Source of the DNA: Apostichopus japonicus
Taxonomy: Eukaryota > Echinodermata > Holothuroidea > Aspidochirotida > Stichopodidae
Length of the DNA: 64,000 nucleotides
Reading direction: 5' to 3'
Assembly (NCBI RefSeq): GCF_037975245.1
Contig: NC_092581.1
Span: 6,353,501-6,417,500 of the forward strand
In this document: one piece after another, positions 1-12,958 of the stretch
Layout of the letters: each line of letters starts with the position of its first letter
Position numbering within the stretch: the first letter of the stretch is position 1
Notes under the pieces: model-generated
What the model was told of the DNA's origin: nothing
The model's input: the letters and a program-made list of their open reading frames with translations, nothing else
Databases searched by the model: none
Made by a program: the position numbers and the translations under genes

Positions 1-260
1 GTTGGGGAAATTCAATCAAGGAGAACATTCAGCTTTGTATTATTGTATATAGGCCTACACGATTTAACAAGCCGGAGTAGTTGCGGATTAACAGCGGGTA
101 CAAATATCTGTATCGGTTTATTTATACTGGTGTTCATTTCCGTTGCCAAGAGGGGATATGATATTGAACGTGGGGAGGGTGTGTGTGGGGTTGGGGCGGA
201 GGAGGGTCCCTTTGTAGTGTTCAAACGATGCTACATTTAACGTCTATCTTCTTGTATCAC

Positions 261-264
<4 letters not shown>

Positions 265-302
<38 letters not shown>
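265..302. repeat. (TA)n microsatellite
   Basis: About 18 TA units. Confidence 0.95.
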
Positions 303-305
<3 letters not shown>

Positions 306-1884
306 CTATCGACACGATCAATCAGTCCTGTCTCTCACCTCCTCTCATGCACTGCTGTATTTCCTGGCAAGATAACAGTTAGGCATAGTAAGGGTCAGAG
401 GTCATCACAACTTAAAGAGTTTTGTGAGTCCCTGTGGTCACTTACATACTGGTAGCAGTAGAGAGAAGAAGCTAATAGATCAGAGACCATAAACATCTTC
501 TGTTGTGTCTTATTTTCCATCATCCTTGAAACATTATACCCTTCCCCTTTGATTGATGTAATAAAGCTGTATTTATGTGGTGCAATATTTTATTCCGGTG
601 TTTAGATTGTATAATCTTGTTGTGTATTTAACAGTATCCCATTGATCTCCATTTTTCTGCCCTTGGTTCTCTTTTCTCTGTATTACAAAGTAAATTTCTT
701 TTAAAAGTTCAATGCCTAAAAAGTAAAATAAATTTATTTTATGCCCAGAACAAGGCCTGTTGCATGTTGAAGGGGACTACACAAGCTTAGGAATATCTGC
801 GTACTGACAATTACTGGGTTGGGTTGGTAAGACATAATTCGGAGTATTAACCGCTGTTACTCATTCAACTTTATTTTTAAGTCATAAACAGTGTATCATG
901 TAATGGCACGCAATATCAGAATTCTGGAGACAAAGATTGGGCTGATTGGTGATTATTTATTTGTGTTGATTGTTTATAGCCCACTTTGCATGGGCTTTCT
1001 GCTGTGTTGTGATTGAGTACCATCATAAGGGGTACATGGGAAATACATTGCAGTTGCAATCAGCTTTAATTGCCTTGTGGTTGTAGTCGTCAAAGATCAA
1101 GAAAAGTCAATATATTCAATTTATAACCCTCAGACACAGTTTACAGATACAGACAAATACAGATACAAACACATAAAGTCACAGATACAGCAACTGTAAA
1201 ATTATCATGATTGGAATCTGGTGTATAGCCAACTTTTGTTTCAAGGGGGTCATTGCATATTTTCAACATTATACATGGGTTGTTCTTGCAATGCAGACTA
1301 GCATACATTTTCAAATCTTGCAATATTCACATACCACTTGCAGTAATACTGTAAATCTGCAATATAGACTGCTCAGGATAATGTAACCAAAAAAAACCCC
1401 TGTAATTTCATTTAAAGTAATTTAAAGTTGTTTTAACAACATGATTATGGACAAAATGTCTTAACTTAATGGATCTTTATACATGAATATCGTTATATAT
1501 GGATTGTTATATATGGATAGTATATATAGTCCTATATAGACTAAAGTGGTGTCAAAATGTGCGGAAGACATGGGGATAAAGTCATGGAAGAATCTAGTTC
1601 ATATCTCAAACGGTTCAAAATCCGTCGCAAAATATGTCATAATGCCCCCCCCCCCAGTGCAGTGAGGGTTAAATATGGGTCCTTTAAAGACCCCCATAAT
1701 ACTCCCCCACCGCCACATTGTTACCACATCCAATATATAAGGCTTAATTAACGAACTGGGTTTAAATTTTGAGGTTAATAAGAGGTTTTTTTTTATCTTG
1801 TTTATGTGTAAATGTAACTTACGGCATTTTTTCCTTTAAAAATGGACCCCCACTCCCAGTAAAAACCCTTTACAGGGGGTGCGT
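303..1884. other. Non-coding stretch
   Basis: AT-rich sequence with short C-runs (about 1645-1655). Only short unsupported ORFs; no gene seen. Confidence 0.5.
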
Positions 1885-2172
1885 TCAGGATTTGGGCTTT
1901 TTACCCAAGATATTCTTATTCCTTATGAAATTCTGGTCTAGAAAAACCACATGAAATAAATCCTCCTTCCAGGTGATACCTAGCTCATTCATAGCCTGGT
2001 CTATAAGACGGTTTCGTGAATAACAAACTGAGCCTATTATAGTGTCCAATGCGGTATAAATAATCGCAGGAGAACTGAAGCCATGCGCACTATAATGACA
2101 ATCCGTTTTAACATGTACCTCTCTATTAAACACACTCTCAGCCAAACTCATTATTTCCTAATGTTTTGAGAA

Positions 2173-2484
2173 TTATTTTCTAGTAATAGTAATACTAAAT
2201 AATGTTGAGAAAACCTCGCGGTCCGCAGCAAGCTTGCCTCGTGTGATCGAAGAGCCGTACTTAGCCGTATTTGGTTGTATACTCACATTTATGTGGTTGT
2301 AAATCCCATTAACCGTTGCGCTTTTACCATGGTAGTTAGAGACGATACGGAGTTGGTCGTAGCTGACAACTTTATGCGGTGGTTCTATGTTAAACGTATC
2401 CGTTTCCTCCCTTGTTTGAAAACCAATACATAGAATAATCAGAAAGATCAGGACTGGCGTAGCCAACCTCAGACACTCCTTCAT
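2173..2484 (-). pseudogene. Possible gene fragment: short type II membrane or secreted protein
   Basis: A 103-codon ORF starts with a hydrophobic segment (about residues 7-22, TPVLIFLIILCIGF), typical of a signal anchor, followed by a hydrophilic region with protein-like codon choice. A second open stretch of 88 codons (1885-2151) follows in the same frame after two stop codons (TAA, TAG) within 21 bp, which suggests a decayed longer reading frame. Alternatively the first exon ends at a GTGAGT donor near 2287 and the stops are intronic. I do not recognise the family. Confidence 0.35.
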
Positions 2485-3589
2485 ATTGCAAATATCAAAA
2501 TTCCCCGCATGAAGTTGACCGTTTATGATAGTAATAACTGCAATTCAAAGTACATGGACGTATAATGCCCATTGGCTTTTCAATGCACTCCTTACATGTG
2601 ATAAAGATTATCTTTCAAAATACGAGCAGACAAAAGTGGACAATACCGTCAAGTTCGAACCGTTCTGATCAATAGCGCTATATTGGGATGTTTGATATAA
2701 CGCTTTGCTTTATGGAACTATATTTGATGGCGCTAGTTACCTGTGGATGATAGTATTGAAAGTTTACAAAACACTTCGAGATATGACATCGTTGTAGCCG
2801 TGAATTCAACTTGGTATCGCCAAGGTCAATATTCACTTATGATTCAAAAACAATTCGAACGTATATAGGTGTCGGATCTTGACGAGGTTCTGGGGAGTGA
2901 CATCGACCTTATATGACTGAAATCAAACGACAGACATGACATGTGTTAATATGGGAGTTATTACCAGGGCATTCAAGACAGAAACTAAACTTATACATTC
3001 CCTCCCATGAGACGTCACTGTACCCTTAAAGTTTTGCACAGGTCGACCAAAACAGCTCAGTTTAAGAAAACTCAATTGCTGATCGAGATAGTCTTATATA
3101 GTTGATGCCTGTCCGGGCCTGTCTATCCATGAGATAACTGTTAGTCTGAAGTCACGCGGAACATCTTCCCCGACAGTTTACGTGAACAAGTTGATGTTTC
3201 TTTTCCTCCGATGAAAATGAAACATTTGCTTGTATCTCAATTATTTTGTATCAGAGGAATCTGTACCATCATCAGGTGAAGATGCTGCTGGAAGATGTGC
3301 TTAACTTGAGTACTTCCCTTGAATGAAGAAGAAATACTCTATCAGATATACCTAACTAATGAAGTCAGTGAATAAATATACCGTTTAATTTATCGGGTGA
3401 TACCCAGGCGACGTGTGCCACTACTGTTCACCCAGCCTCTCAGCTCTCTCTCTCTTTGTTTCAAGTTCATACGAATATCACAGAAATTTGTGATCATTGG
3501 TAAGTAGAAATTAAACCTTATCTTTCACACCTATAGTTTTGTTTTACCATTGCAGTTCATGCATGTGCTGGATATGTCAAGATTTCTTC
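2485..3589. other. Non-coding stretch
   Basis: Upstream of the minus-strand ORF and at the 3' edge of the LINE. A short (CT)n lies near 3445-3460. No gene seen. Confidence 0.5.
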
Positions 3590-3620
3590 AAATAAGTAGT
3601 AGTAGTAAGTTGAGTCTCGT

Positions 3621-5155
3621 CTATCCGACATGCTCAGTGATTAACCTCCGCCACGTATCACGATCTTGCGCAAGGTTTATTGCTTCCTCGAAATTGTTAA
3701 TATTAACGTCCTTAAATTGCGACTTTATTATTCCAAGCAAGGTAGTCACGGGCCTTCCTACTGGTTTAGCAGTATGTCTCAGTGCTTCTCTTAAAGCAAC
3801 CTTCGCTGGAGCGTCCTCGTGGAGTCTTGCTACATGACCGAAAAATCTCAATCTTCTATGTGCGACTATGGATGACCAAGGCGTTTGGTTGGTTTCATTG
3901 TAGAGCTCATCGTTTGATAACCAATTGTTATTGGTCCATCTCATGTTGAGAATATTACGAAGTAGTCTCCTTTGAAAAGTGTCAATTTTGCGATCAAGAT
4001 CCTTCGTTGTGCCCCACAGTTCGCAATTGTACAAAAAATACTCTTTAATAAAGCCTCAAAAATCCTAAGCTTAATGTTCCGGCTTATGTTTTTGCTTTTG
4101 AAAATACTTGACAGTGTGTTGAAAGCACCGTTGGTTATACCAATTCTTCGGATAATATCTTCTTCGGTCCCCAGCAAGCTTCCAACATATTTACACTTCT
4201 TCCAACTTTCATTTCCTTTTCTTGTGATTGAAAATTTCTCAGTTTTTGTGCAATTGATTTTCAGATTCCTTCCTGCCAGTTTCTCAGACACTCGTTTTTC
4301 GATATCTTGCAGTATATGCTGACCAGTTGATGCACAAGAGATATCATCAGCGTATTGTTGATCTACTGTGAAAAAAGAATTAGTGGTGGTTGTCCTGTAA
4401 TCATGATCAACTAACTGAGATGGCAGGATAACTGCATCGATATCATTATCATCTGATTTCAAAGAGTTGGCTAGATAAGTTATAAAAAAATAGTGCGCTT
4501 GCACTATCTCCTTGTGGTGAACCAATGTTAGTGTTAAAAGGAAGTCCGAGTTTGCCCTCAAGTTTGACGGTGTAGGAGACGTTATCGATTAGCAGTGATA
4601 TCAAGGGAAGTTCGTCGTTGTCAAGAACCTGTTCTAGATCAGTTAGCAATGATCCTCTTTGAATCGTGTCGAACGCCTTGCTCATATCTAGCATCAATAG
4701 ATTTATAGTGTAGCCTATGGATGTTATAGCTTTTTCTGCTAGCACTTTTAAAGCGAAGACAAGTTCAGCTGTGCAACGTCCTGAAGTGTAGGCAGTTTGG
4801 GTAAGGGGAGGATATGCTCATCAATTGACGGACGAATCCTCCTGGCCACACATACCGCAAGAATTTTCCTCAGTGTTGATAATAAAATGACTGGTCTTAA
4901 GTTTTCTGGTGGACCTTTAGTCTTTCCCGGTTTTTGGATAGGAGTTAGGATTCCTTGTTTAATTTCAATTGGGAAATCTCCTGATTCGGCTATACTATTT
5001 AAGATATTTGCTATGTGTTTGTGTGTGCATGGGGCATATTTGAGATGTTCGGCTGTGACCATGTCACAACCTGGGGTTTTAATATTTTTTAAGGATGAGA
5101 CTGTTTGTTTAATTTCATCTTCATCAAAGGGCGTGTTTAGTTTTTCTGGAAACAC
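3621..5155 (-). pseudogene. LINE reverse transcriptase domain remnant
   Basis: Fragments in successive frames carry the RT landmarks in order: KTPGCDMVTAEHLKYAP, LRPVILLSTLRKIL, LDMSKAFDTIQRG (finger/palm Asp), IGSPQGDSASALFF, and QQYADDIS (catalytic YADD, about 4340-4362), followed by the thumb and a C-terminal extension. Several frameshifts separate the pieces. Present copies are therefore non-functional. Confidence 0.85.
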
Positions 5156-5699
5156 GTTTGATTTAGGATCTGTGATATTGCATTTAAAAGTCTTTTCGAA
5201 ATGTTTGCTGATTTCTTTAATTTTTGCGTCGGTATCTCCTATGTGTCTATCGCCAATTTTAATTGTAATGGGGTCTCTCTTGCTTTTTTTTGTTGTACTA
5301 CTCTTATTGCTTTAAAGAAGCGGTGGGTGTCATCCTTACAATTTTCAATTTCGGAAATTTCGTCAATTAATTTTTGTTCATGGGCAGTTTTGACTAGAAA
5401 ATGTTGTTGTTTAATTATTTTGTTCCGTTTAGTTTTCAAATTTCTCTTTTGATCAATATCTTTAAAGTTGTCAATTTGGAGTCTAAGGTCTTTTTTGTTT
5501 CTTGGATAAGTTTGCTATTTCAGTATTATTAAAACGTACTTTTTTTGTGGGTGGATTTAAGTTTTGTGCATTGTCTAAAGTTGAACTAATTGTTGACAGT
5601 TCATTCCAATAAGTAGCTGGTGATTGGGAAAAATTGGTTTCGTTTAATGTGTTAAATACGTTTTCATTATAGTCAATTTTGTTTGATTTAAGATGGCAG

Positions 5700-6642
5700 G
5701 AATTACTACTTTCAACAGTCTTATTGACTGGATAAATTTGTCTTCTTGTTGAGCTATTCAGGGTGAAACTACTTATAACGATCTTGTGATCAGTGTTAAT
5801 ATGAAGGCCATTATAAGCTCGAGCATCAATATTAATAATTTTGAAGTTTAATGGGGCTATGATATAGTCAATTTGGCTTCTGATAGGGTTTCTGTGATTA
5901 TTAGGTATACAATTACTTGTATAAGTGTTTATATGCTCAAGTTTGTGTTTGTAGAAAGTATTACATAAGTATAGATCGTTACGTACAATTAGGTCTGTTA
6001 AGAATTCACCATTAGTATTAGTATTGCCAGTGGTGTATTTTCCAATATGTTTAGAAAAAAAAGGATTTGATGAGCCAACTTTTGCATTGAAATCACCACA
6101 TATAATTACTTCTTTTTTATTGACAGTATTTAGTAGATCTTCAAGATTTTGGTAAAATTATTCGGTTTCTTCAGGATTCTTATAAGTTATTGCTGATGTA
6201 GGGGCATAAGCATTAATAATATGTAGTGGTGGACTTTGTTATTATATGTTCTATAAATGGTCAACAGAGCAAGGCGATCAGATATGGTTTTAAAAACCCA
6301 ATCAATTCCTCTCTTAACAAAGAAACCTACACCGTGATATGAATTGCTACATGCTGCTTTAAAAAATGTATATGAATTGGATTGATCTGACCTTGGTAGT
6401 TTGACATCGTCTGGACCTCTAATCTTTGTTTCTTGCACAGCGATGATGTCAAGATTGTATCTTGTGATGTCTTCAATTAATTCAAGTTGTTTTTCTTCTT
6501 TTGAAATCCCACGACAGTTTAGAGTACCGACTTTAATAATCTGTTCGTTGTAACGCATTCCAATACAGAGAAATGAATCCAAAATAGACAAGAAATATTC
6601 CACTCCCGTGTAATTGTGAAAAGACCTTCTATTAGAATTCAA
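5700..6642 (-). pseudogene. LINE endonuclease domain remnant
   Basis: Motifs of APE-type endonucleases appear in order on the minus strand: VGTLNCRG near the N terminus, AVQETKIRG (catalytic Glu), then across a stop GDFNAKVG (about 6076-6101), RSQIDYI (about 5857-5885) and TDH (about 5780). The first 151 codons are open (6187-6642). The rest is interrupted, so the domain is dead or needs frameshift correction. Confidence 0.8.
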
Positions 6643-6917
6643 ACTACGACATATGTATGGATTGATTGATTATGTTTAAACATTCCCAGCAAAGGAATGA
6701 ATAATCCTGAAAAACGAATTGGGTGTAAATTGCTCTTGACTCATCAAATTTATAATTTGAATATTTCTACAGAAGGTGTCCCTTGGGCTAAAAACCATTA
6801 GACGTGTAGTGTACAATGTTACAAAGTACAATGTTTAAAACGACAGTGCGTGTATATAAAGTCATGATGTGAGTACGAAAAAAAAGAACTCAAATAAGAA
6901 CACAAGAAGGATTGCCT

Positions 6918-7345
6918 GGAATCGGTGCCGTGCATCTCATAGGGAGATTACCTTCAATTGTTACCGTTCATCTAACAGGTAAGATCGACTTGATTTGTAA
7001 CCGTACATCTCACAGGTGAGAATCCCTTCAATTGTTACCGTGCATCTCATATGTAAAATTGCCTTCAATTGTGACCGTGCATCTAACAGGTAAGATTACC
7101 TTTACTTGTTACAATGCATCTTACAGGTAATATTGTCTTTAATTGTTACCCTGAATCTCACAGGTAGATTACCTGCACTTGTTACCCTCCATCTCACAGG
7201 TAGATTACTTTCAATTGTTGCCTTGCATCTCACAGGTAAGATTGCTTTCAATTGTTACCGTCAATCTCGCATGCAGTTAAGATTACCTTCAAGTGTCACT
7301 GTGCATCTAACAGGTAATGTTGTCTTCAACAGGTTAGATTGCAGA
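6918..7345. repeat. 37-bp minisatellite, ~11 copies
   Basis: Conserved 'tgcatctcacaggtaa' recurs about every 36-37 bp, from 6931 through 7303, with 'ttaccttcaattgttaccg' between. Copies are 75-90% alike. Many copies contain CAG|GTAAGA, a consensus 5' splice-site sequence. The short ORF over it is a by-product of the repeat. Confidence 0.9.
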
Positions 7346-8009
7346 TTTTACAGACTTATGATTTGAGTAAGGCTATTTCATGTGTATTATCCAGTAGGTT
7401 CATGTTTTGATATTCTCAAGAACACCTCAAGGATTATGAAAAAATGGAGCTACAAATTGATCATTTCATCGGAGTTTAAGTGCTATGATTCAGCAATACC
7501 CTGGAGTGCACACCTATTTCCAATAATAGGGGGAGGGGTAGTTCCTCTACCTACACTTTGTCCATGGACGTTAAAATACCCTTTAATTTGGAAGTTGCTC
7601 ATGAACTAATTGTTTAGATTACTTTGTTTGTATACCGTCGTAAATCAGTATCTTACACAGAATAAAATAAATCGGAAAAAACGGACGTGACACGATTATG
7701 GTCTCAAAAATAACTACTTTGCAACAGTTATAATTTGTAATGAGGGAATCAGGGTATTTATGTCGGCATGAAATAGGGATATATTTAGAAAGCATAAAAC
7801 TAGAAAAACAAGAAACAAAGGTACATCAGTGAGATATAGTCACGCTGTACATTCACTTCAGTGTTTTGTGTTTCTATTGAAACTTTGAATCCATTTTGAT
7901 ACTTGACAAAATGAATACATCAAATTCATTGGTGTATTGATAACTTCATACACCAATGTCAAAACATCAGGGTGAATAATAATAAAGCACACCAAACTAT
8001 TACTGCACC
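7346..8009. other. Spacer between tandem arrays
   Basis: No gene seen. A short near-palindrome around ttggtgtattgataacttca lies near 7930-7955. Confidence 0.5.
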
Positions 8010-8178
8010 ACTTGATAACTATGATATCACACTTGATAACTATGATATCACACTTGATAACTATGACATCACACTTGATAACTATGACATCACACTTGAT
8101 AACTATGACATCACACTTGATAACTATGATATCACACTTGATAACTATGACATCACACTTGATAACTATGACATCACA
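8010..8178. repeat. 21-bp minisatellite, 8 copies
   Basis: Units read acttgataactatgayatca plus one base, differing mainly at one C/T position. Because 21 is a multiple of three, one frame reads a TLDNYDI heptad without stops; this alone is not evidence of coding. Confidence 0.95.
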
Positions 8179-8334
8179 CTGTAAGCTTCAAGTTCACCAA
8201 ATGCGTCAACAGTGACAACTTCATTCTGATATCGTACCTGTATCAATGGAGCGTTGCAGCTAGTAAACTCATTTTAGTGGTGAATATCTTGGAAACCAAA
8301 AAATGACGATAGAACGCACTCACAGAAACTTTTG

Positions 8335-9605
8335 ACGAATATATAGGCCTGTGACTTTGGAACATCAACAGTTTCAATCCATCCTTCCATGCGGCTGGTT
8401 GTGTTGACGGTTATATAGGCCCGTGACTTTGGAACATCAAAACTTGCCTAACCCATCCTTCCAGGCGGCTGGTTGTGTTCGACGATTATATAGGCCTGTG
8501 ACTTAGGGTCATCAAAAGTTGCCTAACCCATCCTTCTTGGCGGCTGGTTGAGTTTGACGGTTATATAGGCCTGTGACTTAGGAACATCAAAAGTTGCCTA
8601 ACCCATCCTTCCAGGCGGCTGGTTGTGTTTGACGATTATATATGCCTGTGACTTAGGAACATCAAAAGTTGCCTAACCCATCCTTCCGGGCGGCTGGTTG
8701 TGTTTGACGGTTATAAAGGCCTGTGACTTAGGAACATCAAAAGTTGCCTAACCCATCCTTCTGGGCGGCTGGTTGTGTTTGACGGTTATATAGGCCTGTG
8801 AGTTAGGAACATCAAAAGTTGCCTAACCCATCCTTCCGGGCGGCTGGTTGTGTTTGACGGTTATAAAGGCCTGTGACTTAGGAACATCAAAAGTTGCCTA
8901 ACCCATCCTTCCGGGCGGCTGGTTGTGTTTGATGGTTATATAGGCCTGTGAGTTAGGAACATCAAAAGTTGCCTAACCCATCCTTCCGGGCGGCTGGTTG
9001 TGTTTGACGGTTATAAAGGCCTGTGACTTAGGAACATCAAAAGTTGCCTAACCCATCCTTCCGGGCGGCTGGTTGTGTTTGACGGTTATAAAGGCCTGTG
9101 AGTTAGGAACATCAAAAGTTGCCTAACCCATCCTTCCGGGCGGCTGGTTGTGTTTGACGGTTATATAGGCCTGTGACTTAGGAACATCAAAAGTTGCCTA
9201 ACCCATCCTTCCAGACGGCTGGTTGTGTTTGACGGTTATATAGGCCTGTGAGTTTGGAACATCAAAAGTTGCCTAACCCATCCTTCCGGCGGCTGGTTGT
9301 GTTTTACGGTTATATAGGCCTGTGAGTTAGGAACATCAAAAGTTGCCTAACCCATCCTTCCGGGCGGCTGGTTGTGTTTGACGGTTATATAGGCCTGTGA
9401 CTTTGGAACATCGAAAGTTGCCTAACCCATCCTTCTGGGCGGCTGGTTGTGTTTGACGGTTATAAAGGCCTGTGACTTAGGAACATCAAAAGTTGCATAA
9501 CCCATCCTTCTAGGCGGCTGGTTGTGTTTGACGGTTATAAAGGCCTGTGACTTAGGAACATCAAAAGTTGCCTAACCCATCCTTCCGGGCGGCTGGTTGA
9601 GTTCC
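8335..9605. repeat. 75-bp satellite array, ~17 copies
   Basis: The unit includes ggttatataggcctgtgact, aacatcaaaagttgcctaac and cggctggttgtgtttgac. The spacing is exactly 75 bp over most copies. The central copies alternate gacttagg/gagttagg, giving a 150-bp higher-order period. All frames contain stops, so it is non-coding satellite. Edge copies are more diverged, as expected for unequal exchange. Confidence 0.95.
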
Positions 9606-9954
9606 TAAATTGAACTTCTCGCCTTTATAAATACCCATGAATAGTATTGATGGTTTGCTGCATTAATGTCACGGCAGCTGCTACAAACTCTATAGGTATG
9701 TTACGTTTCAAAGAGGTATTCATTTCATTCTAGATAATCACACTATATCAGATATAATAATGTGTAGGTAAATGATTTGTGCGCATGCGTACATGCAGTC
9801 ATGTTATATTGATGTCGTGTTACACTATTGAAGTTGCTTGAAGAAAATACTTGCATAATATGCATTGTTACTTGAAGGTTAAACACAAAAATAACTACTG
9901 TGTTATCATTAAGAAAGACACATAGGTGTGTTGATTCGAACGTAATAACCAGAG

Positions 9955-10255
9955 TATTGAAAACTGCACTATTGTATTGAAAATATGTGGAATAACGAAA
10001 CATGTATTGGAAAATTGAAACATGCACGGGAATATCGAAAACTTTCACGTTTAGTTAAAACATGTACAGGAATATCGAAACATGCACGGAAACATTGGAA
10101 ATATACGGGAATATTGGGGAAAAAACTGAAATATGAGAAACACGTACGATAAATATTGAAAACATGCACGGCAATATGGAAAAGATGTTCTGTAGTTTAT
10201 AAAATATTCACGGTAATATTGGAAACAAGCACGGGAATATTGAAAATATGTTACG
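9955..10255. repeat. Degenerate short tandem repeat
   Basis: Variants of gaaacatgcacgggaatatt recur roughly every 20-30 bp with many changes and small gaps. The ORFs listed on the minus strand here are by-products. Confidence 0.7.
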
Positions 10256-10952
10256 ACCGGGATGCATAAAACTAAATACTGTATGGAAGACGTGTTCAAC
10301 CTATAATACAAATAAACCTTCCTTAACCGTGACACGGCCAAAACTAGCCAAAAAATTAACCCCATGCAGAAACAAATTCATTTTAAGCAGCCGATGCACA
10401 TGTTAACCGGTAATTTCTCCTTGTTAACCTTTTTGATTTGTGAGTACCAGAGAAGTCAAATAACGACGCCGTGTAGCTTCACTGAGAGTATACCGAAAGC
10501 AAACTTAAGTTACGGCTAAATTCATATCATCTTAAACATTGTAAGTTTGATCAAATCAATGTCGTGTTTGCCTGGTACATAGTATGCCAGAATTACATGA
10601 GATTTCGACTGAGCGACAAGGGTTATATGCAAAGTATATTGTATACACCAATACACTTACCAGTGACTAATTAAAACTGGGTTTACCTAGCCTGTCATTC
10701 CACTCTCTTTTATTTCCGGAACGGTTTTCAAGTGATGCTCGACAACATTTTAGTTATCTGTTGAATGATTACTCAAATAAAACATATACGAGACTGGATT
10801 TAATGGATCAGGACATACACGTTGACGTAACATGTTGAAATCGACGTGTTGGATATTCATAGAGTGGAATCGTAGTAGGTGATTGGTCAATCCTTTTATA
10901 GTCGTAAGCAATTCCACGATAAAACTGTTTCTCGGGTTTGGTTTTAACTCAG
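10256..10952. other. Non-coding stretch
   Basis: No gene or repeat recognised before the candidate exon. Confidence 0.5.
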
Positions 10953-11109
10953 AATCGTGGCCAGTGCAGTCTATCGTAAGACAAGTACCAGAGAGGAGGC
11001 AGCCAACAATCTCAAGTCGAGACCTTCAGTGAACAGAGAAAGACACAACAAAGAACAGAAAATCAGCTTATTGGCGTCCTATACCACCGAACGTGAGGTT
11101 TCAAACAAG
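10953..11109 (+). CDS. Candidate internal coding exon, unknown gene
   Basis: A continuous reading frame lies between a plausible acceptor (tttggttttaactcag, ending 10952) and a donor (AAG|GTAGGT at 11110). The 52 codons give a hydrophilic, charged sequence (for example STREEAANNLKSRPSVNRE). The frame has no ATG, so it would be an internal exon of a gene whose other exons were not found. The family is unknown and a chance frame remains possible. Confidence 0.3.
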
Positions 11110-12910
11110 GTAGGTGACAAATGTTCTTCTCAATCTGCAATTAGATATGAGTATCATTAATATAGACGCAATGTTAACCACCAGCATCAATATACCGGTA
11201 CTGCACTCAATGATCAATTAATGTTGAGGTTTACAATCTCGCAGGATAAAAATCAGACATTAAAGAGTAAGATTTATGGAAAGAAATTAACAACCTTTGG
11301 AAACTTACAAACAGCATGACGCTTGACAGTTCTGACGAAAAAGGGGTTCTAAGGAGTAGGAATTACAGTATTTAATTTAAATATCTGTGAAATAGTTCAA
11401 GCAATGATTTAAATCAATATTAAATAAAATATTAGAGTTTTGTTCTTGATCTCTTAATGAACATGTAACGGTTGAGTGTATGTGGAGGGGTGGGGATGGG
11501 TGGTGGTGGAGCGTTTGTGATAAGGCAAAGTGAGACGAAATTCAATAATTTCGATATACTGTTGTGACACTCATTTGTCATAATATAGTCAGTCAATGTA
11601 ACACTCTGTTTATATGTTTTCATGAGTAAAATAAAGTACTTCATTTTCCTTTATTTATTTTACTATTTGTTGTAATAATAACAAACCTGTAGGCTATTAG
11701 CATGATTTGTTTGTTCAGAATGATCTCCATAATCTTGAGAAAAAAATAATCATTTTACACCCGACTGTTCATAGTTGTCTGAATATATGGTAATCAAAAG
11801 TTTATATGAGGGTACACGAGGGTTCATTTTGGGTTCCAAGCATTATCTGCAAATTTATAGAAAATAGCACCATCGTTTGCCAATTAGTTAATGTGGAAAT
11901 TCGGAAATGGTTACAGAACCAACAGTTGTTAGTCCACACACTTGGTTTTGTTTCATTGATGATATTTTCATTATCTTGAATCCTGGCAATAATTTGGATG
12001 CATTTATAGCAGCTGTCATTACAAAAACAAGCTGAATACTTTAAAGTAATATTCACTTGCTCGGTTACCATAGTACATGGCTCACGGGAGAATGAATGGT
12101 CAATTAAACCCGGCGCGGACAAGCACATGCAGCTACGGTACCTTCTTCTCCGTATCAGCCACCCAACCTCTCATATTGTAGGTAATTATATTTCCCGTAC
12201 AGCCAGGTATTAGGCTATATACGCGTCTGTTCCTCGGAAAAAATCAAATCTCATGCCAAATAATACCGTTTGAATATCTGAAGCAGCCGTTTACTGCATA
12301 GTCCTATCGGATAGGACATGAAAGTACTACAAAAAGATGACCCAGCCCGCTATACACGTACAAAGCACGCTAGTAAAATATTGGAGTACAACGGAGTACT
12401 TCGTGCCTTTGGATACAACCCGGGTCTTCCAGTGTTAGAGTAAACTATTCAGAAACATGCATTCCACTCTTCATAGTACAGAGCACTAACGGGAGTTTTT
12501 CCAAAGCGTCCCGTCTTATTTTATTCGAAATGAACTCAGTTGATGTGTTCGTGCGAGCTATGTTCAAGCCAAAGCAAACTTCATTGACGACAAATAACTA
12601 AAGCGGCTCTAACATTTGCCCTGCGAATTACGAAACATTTGATTGAGTTGATTGTGCTCAAATTTGAAAAGCGCACCCGAACTCTATAAACTTCTATGAC
12701 CAATCAACAAATCAATGCTCTCGAAGAATTTGACCGGAATAGAGTCCATCGGGTAGAATATCACACACTCTCCTAATGAGTAAGTTTCAGCAGATTTTCT
12801 ATAATTCTCCAAGTAGCTGTCAATTTTCCATACACACACTATACCACAAATTGGCCTCGGGAATTATCCTCATATATTATTGCATATAACAGTTGTCGTG
12901 AGGAACTTGA

Positions 12911-12913
<3 letters not shown>

Positions 12914-12956
<43 letters not shown>
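12914..12956. repeat. (TA)n microsatellite
   Basis: About 21 TA units, followed by further AT-only sequence to about 13010. Confidence 0.95.

Positions 12957-12958
<2 letters not shown>

Larger units (their letters stand above)
3590..6650 (-). mobile_element. Degenerate non-LTR retrotransposon (LINE), endonuclease plus reverse transcriptase
   Basis: On the minus strand a single polyprotein can be followed through several broken frames: an exonuclease/endonuclease/phosphatase-type endonuclease (about 5.7-6.64 kb), a reverse transcriptase (about 4.1-5.2 kb) and a C-terminal region with RRLRFFGHVARLHED (about 3.82-3.86 kb). The 3' end at the left carries a short TAC-type simple repeat (about 3592-3607), as in several LINE clades. 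Frame breaks occur near 5.2, 4.75, 4.5 and 4.0 kb and an in-frame stop lies at 6187, so it cannot encode an intact protein. No ORF1 and no clear target-site duplication were found. The clade is not assigned: the C-terminal style recalls RTE/CR1-like elements. Confidence 0.85.

Noticed and set aside
7972-8215. Heptapeptide-repeat ORFs over the 21-bp array
   Set aside because: The open frames follow automatically from a 21-bp unit without stops. There is no independent evidence of translation.
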